64,000 bases of DNA, taken from the NCBI GenBank assembly GCA_028554795.2, contig JAPYKE020000516.1:186001-250000 (forward strand). Reading direction: 5' to 3'. The notes below the pieces were generated by a model. The model worked only from the letters and a program-made list of their open reading frames with translations. It had not been told where the DNA came from and did not search any database. How positions within the stretch are numbered: position 1 is the stretch's first letter; every line of letters starts with the position of its first letter. This document shows, piece by piece, positions 9,669 to 22,542 of the stretch. The DNA is from Sinohyriopsis cumingii. Its lineage: Eukaryota > Mollusca > Bivalvia > Unionida > Unionidae. A program made the position numbers and the translations under genes.

Positions 9669-12600
9669 CAATGTCGATAACTACAAAAGGTGACAATGGG
9701 ATAGGAAAATAGTTTCTAGGGAGGCTCTACCTTACTAAAAAATGGTGCTGATCTCTCTCGTGAAGACCTAAGCCAAGTCTCTGAGGTGCTATATATCAGT
9801 GTGGTGATATAAACTAGTCTTGGCCACTTATGGCAGTACACTGCACATGCCCTTATAAAACCTTGCTATCACCGCCGGACTATTGGAGAGCTTAAAGCTG
9901 TTCCAACTCTAACACACTGTTCCAGATACCAGGCTAAACCGGAAAAGATACAATATGTTTCACTTAATTCTAGAAAACAGTAAGATCTAGGTAAATGAAG
10001 TTAAAATGTGTTAGATATGGTGATTTCAAGATAACATTAAGGTTGCAAGCATGGGGGAAAATATTAAACTTGACAGAGTGACACTCAGAAATGTGAAGCA
10101 ATGGCCATGCATTAAAGTGATAAATTCATCCTAAAAATATATCAGGTTTCTAGAAGCATATTTAACCATTTACAGCTTAAATAACTAATCAGGTAGACTA
10201 TGTATCATAAAGTTTAAGGCAATGTTGAGGCAGTGAGGTTTGATCATTGGTGCAAACATTAGTACATACCAGTATACAGGAAAGTCAAGTGACAATGTAC
10301 TAAATTAGAATATATTACTATAAGCAATCTTATTCATGAGGGAAATAACAATTTTGCATATTGCAAGTGAATACAGCCAAATGTGGTCACACAGATCAAC
10401 TATAGGTACCAATAAATCCTATATCATCAACTAAATGTGAAAATCTGATCCCCAAAACTTGTAAACAAGGATGGAAAATTGCATATGTGGGACATATACA
10501 ATGTACTTGTTAAGATCAAATGTGCAAACATAATTCAAATGATCTGTTTGAACATTTATAGTGTATTTTTAAGAGTGTTGGTTACCAATTATTAAGCTCA
10601 TTGATTCAGTGGGAGCAGATATCAGCTGATGCTTCAATACCGCACTCTCTCAAAGTACCAAATTGAAATATGTTACCATACATAGGCATATTCATGATGA
10701 AAATAACATTTTGGGATATTTTCAGTGCACACAGCCAGAAATGTGCCTTACAGATTCACTATAGGTACAATTGTCAGCCTATATGATGTACTGAATGTGA
10801 ACTTTTGATCCCAAACATTCTAAAATGTATTGATATTTGTTCATGTGGGATATGTAACCATGTTAAGATCACTTATACAAAGTTAAGTACAAATAATCTG
10901 TTTGAATATTTCTTATGTAATCTTTAAAGTGTCAGTTAACAAATATTATTAGTAATTAATAATGCATGATAAAGCAAGATGGATCATTAGAATTCCCATA
11001 ACATCATATTGGCCACAATGACACACTACGCCAATCAATATCTTAACCAAACTGAACAATAAAATAGAATTCATTCTGTGTTCAACTTAACATCATTTTG
11101 CTCTTTTCTTACATCCAAGGGTAAATATACCTGGGGAAAGCATATTTTATCCCTTGGACCTGTATTTCATTCACAGACAGTGTAAAATGATTAAGTAGAG
11201 AACTTGGGTAGGTTCTATTATAAAGTTTTCATCACAGTCCTCTAACTAAATACCTTATAACTATGTTTATAAACAATTACTAAAGGCTATACAAGCAGAT
11301 ATGTGTTACTCAGGAAGTGACCTCATCATAAACACATAAATTAACTGCTTGGAGCCGTAATAAATAGTCTGAATGGCCAATACAAAATATAATTTTGTCT
11401 TCATGTATTTAAAATGAAGGTCTCATTTTGACTTACAAAAATATTTTCTCTGACAAAATGTGACAAATATCCAACATTGGAGCTTGTATATGGTGTAGGA
11501 ATATATACCTACTGATAACATTTAATATCATTCCAAAAAATATTATATATGTGCATTTTGGGAGGAAACTTTATTAAAATTTTTAAATAAAAATTAATTT
11601 TTTACTTTTAATTTCATTCTTATATTTTCACAGTCAATATACCTAACATATTCAAATTTCATGTGTCTATCATTACTAATAAAGATTTTATACCAATTTA
11701 ACTTTACTCCAATACTGCACTGACAGGATATAGAACATAATTAATTTTACTATATGTTCTCTACATTTGTTTCTCAGTACTGACCTTTCCACTGTGTGAC
11801 AATCAATGCAAATCATATTTTAATCTAAAATACCTTCAAAGATGACTTCACGGTGAAGTTGTTGTCAAAGGTTGACCTGCTCTTTTTTGAGATACTGGAC
11901 TGTCAACATAGCAGCATGTAAACAGAACACAGATTTCACTTCCGAATCATCACCAAGGCCTTATTACTCACTGAGCGCTGTCGCCAAAATACACACAGAC
12001 AACAACACCCTGAGCTCATATTATCAAGAATAAATGGTTACCTTTAAATCCCTACCAAAATGCATAAATAAAACTCTTCTATCTCCACCAAAATAAGAGA
12101 GGAACACATATTCTAAAAATAGACTAGAAATACATTCGTGGGTACTGAACTGGAAGTATTAATTGTGATGTAATTCCAGACAGGCTCCATGTTTTAAGCC
12201 AATTTTAGTCAAACTTTTATATTTGCATGCTATACCTATTTCAACTTTATACATGAAGTCTTTTTGAAATTCCTTGCAAACAAAACATGTGACACCTGTC
12301 AGAAAGTATGTAGTGCTGGTGTTCCACAGGGTGCAAGGTCTAGTCCAAGTGCTCTTGAGAAGCCAAAACTAAATTTGCTATATCTTCCTTAATTATAGAA
12401 ATTTTTCAATGCAGTAAAAACCAAATTGTAATACAAGACAAGCCCTGTCTGAAAATATGTTTGAAATTTATCAATATTGATAAATTAAATTTTAATCGCA
12501 ATTTAAATAAACATTTAAATTTTAAAAAGTAAATCGTTATTGAAAACTTAAATTTTTATACAAGTTTTAAAACACAGATTGACAAATTTTAGACAGAAAA

Positions 12601-12891
12601 GTTGACTAATGAATGGTATTTAAAACAAATGGTAGTCTGGGTTTGTACAACTGATAACATTTTTCCCAGGGATAGTGGAGCAACATAGCTCATAGTGATT
12701 TTGGCAGTAAACCGCTATATGCCTGTCCAGATACATATTGGTGTACACACTAAAGAAACAATGCCAGGTGCTATGTTCCACATTTATTGTGTCAGGTACT
12801 TAGGCAGTTGTTTCCATAACTAATAGCACATTCAGATTTAAAGTTCTGATGGGATCACTACCATGTTTTATAGCAAAAATGCATTCCATTT
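9669..12891 (+). repeat. Repeat unit 4 (long class, 3223 bp), apparent chimera
   Basis: Its 5' part matches the majority type: G at site 265, T at 934, GAGC at 945-948, and G at 1539 (base 11207) as in units 6, 9 and 11. Its 3' part matches unit 1: T at site 2151 (base 11819, otherwise seen only in unit 1), C at 2439, A at 2510 and T at 3187. The switch lies between 11207 and 11819. A conversion tract or crossover with a unit-1-like donor explains it best. Confidence 0.96.
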
Positions 12892-15800
12892 CAATGTCGA
12901 TAACTACAAAAGGTGACAATGGGATAGGAAAATAGTTTCTAGGGAGGCTCTACCTTACTAAAAAATGGTGCTGATCTCTCTCGTGAAGACCTAAGCCAAG
13001 TCTCTGAGGTGCTATATATCAGTGTGGTGATATAAACTAGTCTTGGCCACTTATGGCAGTACACTGCACATGCCCTTATAAAACCTTGCTATCACCGCCG
13101 GACTATTGGAGAGCTTAAAGCTGTTCCAACTCTAACACACTGTTCCAGATTCCAGACTAAACCGGAAAAGATACAATATGTTTCACTTAATTCTAGAAAA
13201 CAGTAAGATCTAGGTAAATGAAGTTAAAATGTGTTAGATATGGTGATTTCAAGATAACATTAAGGTTGCAAGCATGGGGGAAAATATTAAACTTGACAGA
13301 GTGACACTCAGAAATGTGAAGCAATGGCCATGCATTAAAGTGATAAATTCATCCTAAAAATATATCAGGTTTCTAGAAGCATATTTAACCATTTACAGCT
13401 TAAATAACTAATCAGGTAGACTATGTATCATAAAGTTTAAGGCAATGTTGAGGCAGTGAGGTTTGATCATTGGTGCAAACATTAGTACATACCAGTATAC
13501 AGGGAAGTCAAGTGACAATGTACTAAATTAGAATATATTACTATAAGCAATCTTATTCATGAGGGAAATAACAATTTTGCATATTGCAAGTGAATACAGC
13601 CAAATGTGGTCACACAGATCAACTATAGGTACCAATAAATCCTATATCATCAACTAAATGTGAAAATCTGATCCCAAAACTTGTAAACAAGGATGGAAAA
13701 TTGCATATGTGGGACATATACAATGTACTTGTTAAGATCAAATGTGCAAACATAATTCAAATGATCTGTTTGAACATTTATAGTGTATTTTTAAGAGTGT
13801 TGGTTACCAATTATTAAGCTCATTGATTCAGTGGGAGCAGATATCAGCTGATGCTTCAATACCGCACTCTCTCAAAGTACCAAATTGAAATATGTTACCA
13901 TACATAGGCATATTCATGATGAAAATAACATTTTGGGATATTTTCAGTGCACACAGCCAGAAATGTGCCTTACAGATTCACTATAGGTACAATTGTCAGC
14001 CTATATGATGTACTGAATGTGAACTTTTGATCCCAAACATTCTAAAATGTATTGATATTTGTTCATGTGGGATATGTAACCATGTTAAGATCACTTATAC
14101 AAAGTTAAGTACAAATAATCTGTTTGAATATTTCTTATGTAATCTTTAAAGTGTCAGTTAACAAATATTATTAGTAATTAATAATGCATGATAAAGCAAG
14201 ATGGATCATTAGAATTCCCATAACATCATATTGGCCACAATGACACACTACGCCAATCAATATCTTAACCAAACTGAACAATAAAATAGAATTCATTCTG
14301 TGTTCAACTTAACATCATTTTGCTCTTTTCTTACATCCAAGGGTAAATATACCTGGGGAAAGCATATTTTATCCCTTGGACCTGTATTTCATTCACAGAC
14401 AGTGTAAAATGATTAAGTAGAGAACTTGAGTAGGTTCTATTATAAAGTTTTCATCACAGTCCTCTAACTAAATACCTTATAACTATGTTTATAAACAATT
14501 ACTAAAGGCTATACAAGCAGATATGTGTTACTCAGGAAGTGACCTCATCATAAACACATAAATTAACTGCTTGGAGCCGTAATAAATAGTCTGAATGGCC
14601 AATACAAAATATAATTTTGTCTTCATGTATTTAAAATGAAGGTCTCATTTTGACTTACAAAAATATTTTCTCTGACAAAATGTGACAAATATCCAACATT
14701 GGAGCTTGTATATGGTGTAGGAATATATACCTACTGATAACATTTAATATCATTCCAAAAAATATTATATATGTGCATTTTGGGAGGAAACTTTATTAAA
14801 ATTTTTAAATAAAAATTAATTTTTTACTTTTAATTTCATTCTTATATTTTCACAGTCAATATACCTAACATATTCAAATTTCATGTGTCTATCATTACTA
14901 ATAAAGATTTTATACCAATTTAACTTTACTCCAATACTGCACTGACAGGATATAGAACATAATTAATTTTACTATATGTTCTCTACATTTGTTTCTCAGT
15001 ACTGACCTTTCCACTGTGTGACAATCAATGCAAATCATATGTTAATCTAAAATACCTTCAAAGATGACTTCACGGTGAAGTTCTTGTCAAAGGTTGACCT
15101 GCTCTTTTTTGAGATACTGGACTGTCAACATAGCAGCATGTAAACAGAACACAGATTTCACTTCCGAATCATCACCAAGGCCTTATTACTCACTGAGCGC
15201 TGTCGCCAAAATACACACAGACAACAACACCCTGAGCTCATATTATCAAGAATAAATGGTTACCTTTATATCCCTACCAAAATGCATAAATAAAACTCTT
15301 CTATCTCCACCAAAATAAGAGAGGAACAAATATTCTAAAAATAGACTAGAAATACATTCGTGGGAACTGAACTGGAAGTATTAATTGTGATGTAATTCCT
15401 GACAGGCTCCATGTTTTAAGCCAATTTTAGTCAAACTTTTATATTTGCATGCTATACCTATTTCAACTTTATACATGAAGTCTTTTTGAAATTCCTTGCA
15501 AACAAAACATGTGACACCTGTCAGAAAGTATGTAGTGCTGGTGTTCCACAGGGTGCAAGGTCTAGTCCAAGTGCTCTTGAGAAGCCAAAACTAAATTTGC
15601 TATATCTTCCTTAATTATAGAAATTTTTCAATGCAGTAAAAACCAAATTGTAATACAAGACAAGCCCTGTCTGAAAATATGTTTGAAATTTATCAATATT
15701 GATAAATTAAATTTTAATCGCAATTTAAATAAACATTTAAATTTTAAAAAGTAAATCGTTATTGAAAACTTAAATTTTTATACAAGTTTTAAAACACAGA

Positions 15801-16113
15801 TTGACAAATTTTAGACAGAAAAGTTGACTAATGAATGGTATTTAAAACAAATGGTAGTCTGGGTTTGTACAACTGATAACATTTTTCCCAGGGATAGTGG
15901 AGCAACATAGCTCATAGTTATTTTGGCAGTAAACCGCTATATGCCTGTCCAGATACATATTGGTGTACACACTAAAGAAACAATGCCAGGTGCTATGTTC
16001 CACATTTATTGTGTCAGGTACTTAGGCAGTTGTTTCCATAACTAATAGCACATTCAGATTTAAAGTTCTGATGGGACCACTACCATGTTTTATAGCAAAA
16101 ATGCATTCCATTT
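12892..16113 (+). repeat. Repeat unit 5 (long class, 3222 bp), near-twin of unit 3
   Basis: It carries the full unit-3 haplotype, including the private T at site 260 and G at site 613, and the shortened C-run near site 782. The one extra difference I noticed is T for G at 15919. Its twin is two units away rather than adjacent, which points to a duplication step of two units (about 6.4 kb). Confidence 0.97.
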
Positions 16114-19100
16114 CAATGTCGATAACTACAAAAGGTGACAATGGGATAGGAAAATAGTTTCTAGGGAGGCTCTACCTTACTAAAAAATGGTGCTGATCTC
16201 TCTCGTGAAGACCTAAGCCAAGTCTCTGAGGTGCTATATATCAGTGTGGTGATATAAACTAGTCTTGGCCACTTATGGCAGTACACTGCACATGCCCTTA
16301 TAAAACCTTGCTATCACCGCCGGACTATTGGAGAGCTTAAAGCTGTTCCAACTCTAACACACTGTTCCAGATACCAGGCTAAACCGGAAAAGATACAATA
16401 TGTTTCACTTAATTCTAGAAAACAGTAAGATCTAGGTAAATGAAGTTAAAATGTGTTAGATATGGTGATTTCAAGATAACATTAAGGTTGCAAGCATGGG
16501 GGAAAATATTAAACTTGACAGAGTGACACTCAGAAATGTGAAGCAATGGCCATGCATTAAAGTGATAAATTCATCCTAAAAATATATCAGGTTTCTAGAA
16601 GCATATTTAACCATTTACAGCTTAAATAACTAATCAGGTAGACTATGTATCATAAAGTTTAAGGCAATGTTGAGGCAGTGAGGTTTGATCATTGGTGCAA
16701 ACATTAGTACATACCAGTATACAGGAAAGTCAAGTGACAATGTACTAAATTAGAATATATTACTATAAGCAATCTTATTCATGAGGGAAATAACAATTTT
16801 GCATATTGCAAGTGAATACAGCCAAATGTGGTCACACAGATCAACTATAGGTACCAATAAATCCTATATCATCAACTAAATGTGAAAATCTGATCCCCAA
16901 AACTTGTAAACAAGGATGGAAAATTGCATATGTGGGACATATACAATGTACTTGTTAAGATCAAATGTGCAAACATAATTCAAATGATCTGTTTGAACAT
17001 TTATAGTGTATTTTTAAGAGTGTTGGTTACCAATTATTAAGCTCATTGATTCAGTGGGAGCAGATATCAGCTGATGCTTCAATACCGCACTCTCTCAAAG
17101 TACCAAATTGAAATATGTTACCATACATAGGCATATTCATGATGAAAATAACATTTTGGGATATTTTCAGTGCACACAGCCAGAAATGTGCCTTACAGAT
17201 TCACTATAGGTACAATTGTCAGCCTATATGATGTACTGAATGTGAACTTTTGATCCCAAACATTCTAAAATGTATTGATATTTGTTCATGTGGGATATGT
17301 AACCATGTTAAGATCACTTATACAAAGTTAAGTACAAATAATCTGTTTGAATATTTCTTATGTAATCTTTAAAGTGTCAGTTAACAAATATTATTAGTAA
17401 TTAATAATGCATGATAAAGCAAGATGGATCATTAGAATTCCCATAACATCATATTGGCCACAATGACACACTACGCCAATCAATATCTTAACCAAACTGA
17501 ACAATAAAATAGAATTCATTCTGTGTTCAACTTAACATCATTTTGCTCTTTTCTTACATCCAAGGGTAAATATACCTGGGGAAAGCATATTTTATCCCTT
17601 GGACCTGTATTTCATTCACAGACAGTGTAAAATGATTAAGTAGAGAACTTGGGTAGGTTCTATTATAAAGTTTTCATCACAGTCCTCTAACTAAATACCT
17701 TATAACTATGTTTATAAACAATTACTAAAGGCTATACAAGCAGATATGTGTTACTCAGGAAGTGACCTCATCATAAACACATAAATTAACTGCTTGGAGC
17801 CGTAATAAATAGTCTGAATGGCCAATACAAAATATAATTTTGTCTTCATGTATTTAAAATGAAGGTCTCATTTTGACTTACAAAAATATTTTCTCTGACA
17901 AAATGTGACAAATATCCAACATTGGAGCTTGTATATGGTGTAGGAATATATACCTACTGATAACATTTAATATCATTCCAAAAAATATTATATATGTGCA
18001 TTTTGGGAGGAAACTTTATTAAAATTTTTAAATAAAAATTAATTTTTTACTTTTAATTTCATTCTTATATTTTCACAGTCAATATACCTAACATATTCAA
18101 ATTTCATGTGTCTATCATTACTAATAAAGATTTTATACCAATTTAACTTTACTCCAATACTGCACTGACAGGATATAGAACATAATTAATTTTACTATAT
18201 GTTCTCTACATTTGTTTCTCAGTACTGACCTTTCCACTGTGTGACAATCAATGCAAATCATATGTTAATCTAAAATACCTTCAAAGATGACTTCACGGTG
18301 AAGTTGTTGTCAAAGGTTGACCTGCTCTTTTTTGAGATACTGGACTGTCAACATAGCAGCATGTAAACAGAACACAGATTTCACTTCCGAATCATCAACA
18401 AGGCCTTATTACTCACTGAGCGCTGTCGCCAAAATACACACAGACAACAACACCCTGAGCTCATATTATCAAGAATAAATGGTTACCTTTAAATCCCTAC
18501 CAAAATGCATAAATAAAACTCTTCTATCTCCACCAAAATAAGAGAGGAACAAATATTCTAAAAATAGACTAGAAATACATTCGTGGGTACTGAACTGGAA
18601 GTATTAATTGTGATGTAATTCCTGACAGGCTCCATGTTTTAAGCCAATTTTAGTCAAACTTTTATATTTGCATGCTATACCTATTTCAACTTTATACATG
18701 AAGTCTTTTTGAAATTCCTTGCAAACAAAACATGTGACACCTGTCAGAAAGTATGTAGTGCTGGTGTTCCACAGGGTGCAAGGTCTAGTCCAAGTGCTCT
18801 TGAGAAGCCAAAACTAAATTTGCTATATCTTCCTTAATTATAGAAATTTTTCAATGCAGTAAAAACCAAATTGTAATACAAGACAAGCCCTGTCTGAAAA
18901 TATGTTTGAAATTTATCAATATTGATAAATTAAATTTTAATCGCAATTTAAATAAACATTTAAATTTTAAAAAGTAAATCGTTATTGAAAACTTATACAA
19001 GTTTTAAAACACAGATTGACAAATTTTAGACAGAAAAGTTGACTAATGAATGGTATTTAAAACAAATGGTAGTCTGGGTTTGTACAACTGATAACATTTT

Positions 19101-19328
19101 TCCCAGGGATAGTGGAGCAACATAGCTCATAGTGATTTTGGCAGTAAACCGCTATATGCCTGTCCAGATACATATTGGTGTACACACTAAAGAAACAATG
19201 CCAGGTGCTATGTTCCACATTTATTGTGTCAGGTACTTAGGCAGTTGTTTCCATAACTAATAGCACATTCAGATTTAAAGTTCTGATGGGACCACTACCA
19301 TGTTTTATAGCAAAAATGCATTCCATTT
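16114..19328 (+). repeat. Repeat unit 6 (short class, 3215 bp), first unit lacking the 8-bp segment
   Basis: It is the first unit from the left with the 8-bp deletion at sites 2880-2887. It has G at 265, GAGC at 945-948, G at 1539 and G at 2193. It has A at 2285 (atcaacaagg form), A at 2439 and C at 3187. Its 5' half resembles unit 4, but its 3' half is of the type common further right in the array. Confidence 0.96.
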
Positions 19329-22300
19329 CAATGTCGATAACTACAAAAGGTGACAATGGGATAGGAAAATAGTTTCTAGGGAGGCTCTACCTTACTAAAA
19401 AATGGTGCTGATCTCTCTCGTGAAGACCTAAGCCAAGTCTCTGAGGTGCTATATATCAGTGTGGTGATATAAACTAGTCTTGGCCACTTATGGCAGTACA
19501 CTGCACATGCCCTTATAAAACCTTGCTATCACCGCCGGACTATTGGAGAGCTTAAAGCTGTTCCAACTCTAACACACTGTTCCAGATACCAGGCTAAACC
19601 GGAAAAGATACAATATGTTTCACTTAATTCTAGAAAACAGTAAGATCTAGGTAAATGAAGTTAAAATGTGTTAGATATGGTGATTTCAAGATAACATTAA
19701 GGTTGCAAGCATGGGGGAAAATATTAAACTTGACAGAGTGACACTCAGAAATGTGAAGCAATGGCCATGCATTAAAGTGATAAATTCATCCTAAAAATAT
19801 ATCAGGTTTCTAGAAGCATATTTAACCATTTACAGCTTAAATAACTAATCAGGTAGACTATGTATCATAAAGTTTAAGGCAATGTTGAGGCAGTGAGGTT
19901 TGATCATTGGTGCAAACATTAGTACATACCAGTATACAGGAAAGTCAAGTGACAATGTACTAAATTAGAATATATTACTATAAGCAATCTTATTCATGAG
20001 GGAAATAACAATTTTGCATATTGCAAGTGAATACAGCCAAATGTGGTCACACAGATCAACTATAGGTACCAATAAATCCTATATCATCAACTAAATGTGA
20101 AAATCTGATCCCAAAACTTGTAAACAAGGATGGAAAATTGCATATGTGGGACATATACAATGTACTTGTTAAGATCAAATGTGCAAACATAATTCAAATG
20201 ATCTGTTTGAACATTTATAGTGTATTTTTAAGAGTGTTGGTTACCAATTATTAAGCTCATTGATTCAGTGGGAGCAGATATCAGCTGATGCTTCAATACC
20301 GCACTCTCTCAAAGTACCAAATTGAAATATGTTACCATACATAGGCATATTCATGATGAAAATAACATTTTGGGATATTTTCAGTGCACACAGCCAGAAA
20401 TGTGCCTTACAGATTCACTATAGGTACAATTGTCAGCCTATATGATGTACTGAATGTGAACTTTTGATCCCAAACATTCTAAAATGTATTGATATTTGTT
20501 CATGTGGGATATGTAACCATGTTAAGATCACTTATACAAAGTTAAGTACAAATAATCTGTTTGAATATTTCTTATGTAATCTTTAAAGTGTCAGTTAACA
20601 AATATTATTAGTAATTAATAATGCATGATAAAGCAAGATGGATCATTAGAATTCCCATAACATCATATTGGCCACAATGACACACTACGCCAATCAATAT
20701 CTTAACCAAACTGAACAATAAAATAGAATTCATTCTGTGTTCAACTTAACATCATTTTGCTCTTTTCTTACATCCAAGGGTAAATATACCTGGGGAAAGC
20801 ATATTTTATCCCTTGGACCTGTATTTCATTCACAGACAGTGTAAAATGATTAAGTAGAGAACTTGAGTAGGTTCTATTATAAAGTTTTCATCACAGTCCT
20901 CTAACTAAATACCTTATAACTATGTTTATAAACAATTACTAAAGGCTATACAAGCAGATATGTGTTACTCAGGAAGTGACCTCATCATAAACACATAAAT
21001 TAACTGCTTGGAGCCGTAATAAATAGTCTGAATGGCCAATACAAAATATAATTTTGTCTTCATGTATTTAAAATGAAGGTCTCATTTTGACTTACAAAAA
21101 TATTTTCTCTGACAAAATGTGACAAATATCCAACATTGGAGCTTGTATATGGTGTAGGAATATATACCTACTGATAACATTTAATATCATTCCAAAAAAT
21201 ATTATATATGTGCATTTTGGGAGGAAACTTTATTAAAATTTTTAAATAAAAATTAATTTTTTACTTTTAATTTCATTCTTATATTTTCACAGTCAATATA
21301 CCTAACATATTCAAATTTCATGTGTCTATCATTACTAATAAAGATTTTATACCAATTTAACTTTACTCCAATACTGCACTGACAGGATATAGAACATAAT
21401 TAATTTTACTATATGTTCTCTACATTTGTTTCTCAGTACTGACCTTTCCACTGTGTGACAATCAATGCAAATCATATGTTAATCTAAAATACCTTCAAAG
21501 ATGACTTCACGGTGAAGTTCTTGTCAAAGGTTGACCTGCTCTTTTTTGAGATACTGGACTGTCAACATAGCAGCATGTAAACAGAACACAGATTTCACTT
21601 CCGAATCATCACCAAGGCCTTATTACTCACTGAGCGCTGTCGCCAAAATACACACAGACAACAACACCCTGAGCTCATATTATCAAGAATAAATGGTTAC
21701 CTTTATATCCCTACCAAAATGCATAAATAAAACTCTTCTATCTCCACCAAAATAAGAGAGGAACAAATATTCTAAAAATAGACTAGAAATACATTCGTGG
21801 GAACTGAACTGGAAGTATTAATTGTGATGTAATTCCTGACAGGCTCCATGTTTTAAGCCAATTTTAGTCAAACTTTTATATTTGCATGCTATACCTATTT
21901 CAACTTTATACATGAAGTCTTTTTGAAATTCCTTGCAAACAAAACATGTGACACCTGTCAGAAAGTATGTAGTGCTGGTGTTCCACAGGGTGCAAGGTCT
22001 AGTCCAAGTGCTCTTGAGAAGCCAAAACTAAATTTGCTATATCTTCCTTAATTATAGAAATTTTTCAATGCAGTAAAAACCAAATTGTAATACAAGACAA
22101 GCCCTGTCTGAAAATATGTTTGAAATTTATCAATATTGATAAATTAAATTTTAATCGCAATTTAAATAAACATTTAAATTTTAAAAAGTAAATCGTTATT
22201 GAAAACTTATACAAGTTTTAAAACACAGATTGACAAATTTTAGACAGAAAAGTTGACTAATGAATGGTATTTAAAACAAATGGTAGTCTGGGTTTGTACA

Positions 22301-22542
22301 ACTGATAACATTTTTCCCAGGGATAGTGGAGCAACATAGCTCATAGTGATTTTGGCAGTAAACCGCTATATGCCTGTCCAGATACATATTGGTGTACACA
22401 CTAAAGAAACAATGCCAGGTGCTATGTTCCACATTTATTGTGTCAGGTACTTAGGCAGTTGTTTCCATAACTAATAGCACATTCAGATTTAAAGTTCTGA
22501 TGGGACCACTACCATGTTTTATAGCAAAAATGCATTCCATTT
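19329..22542 (+). repeat. Repeat unit 7 (short class, 3214 bp), mosaic of unit-3-type and short-type features
   Basis: It combines the shortened C-run at 782-785 and the 2193 C, 2379 T, 2475 A haplotype of units 3 and 5 with the 8-bp deletion typical of unit 6. It also has G at 265. The mixture makes it the shortest unit in the window and is one of the clearer signs of exchange between unit lineages. Confidence 0.96.
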
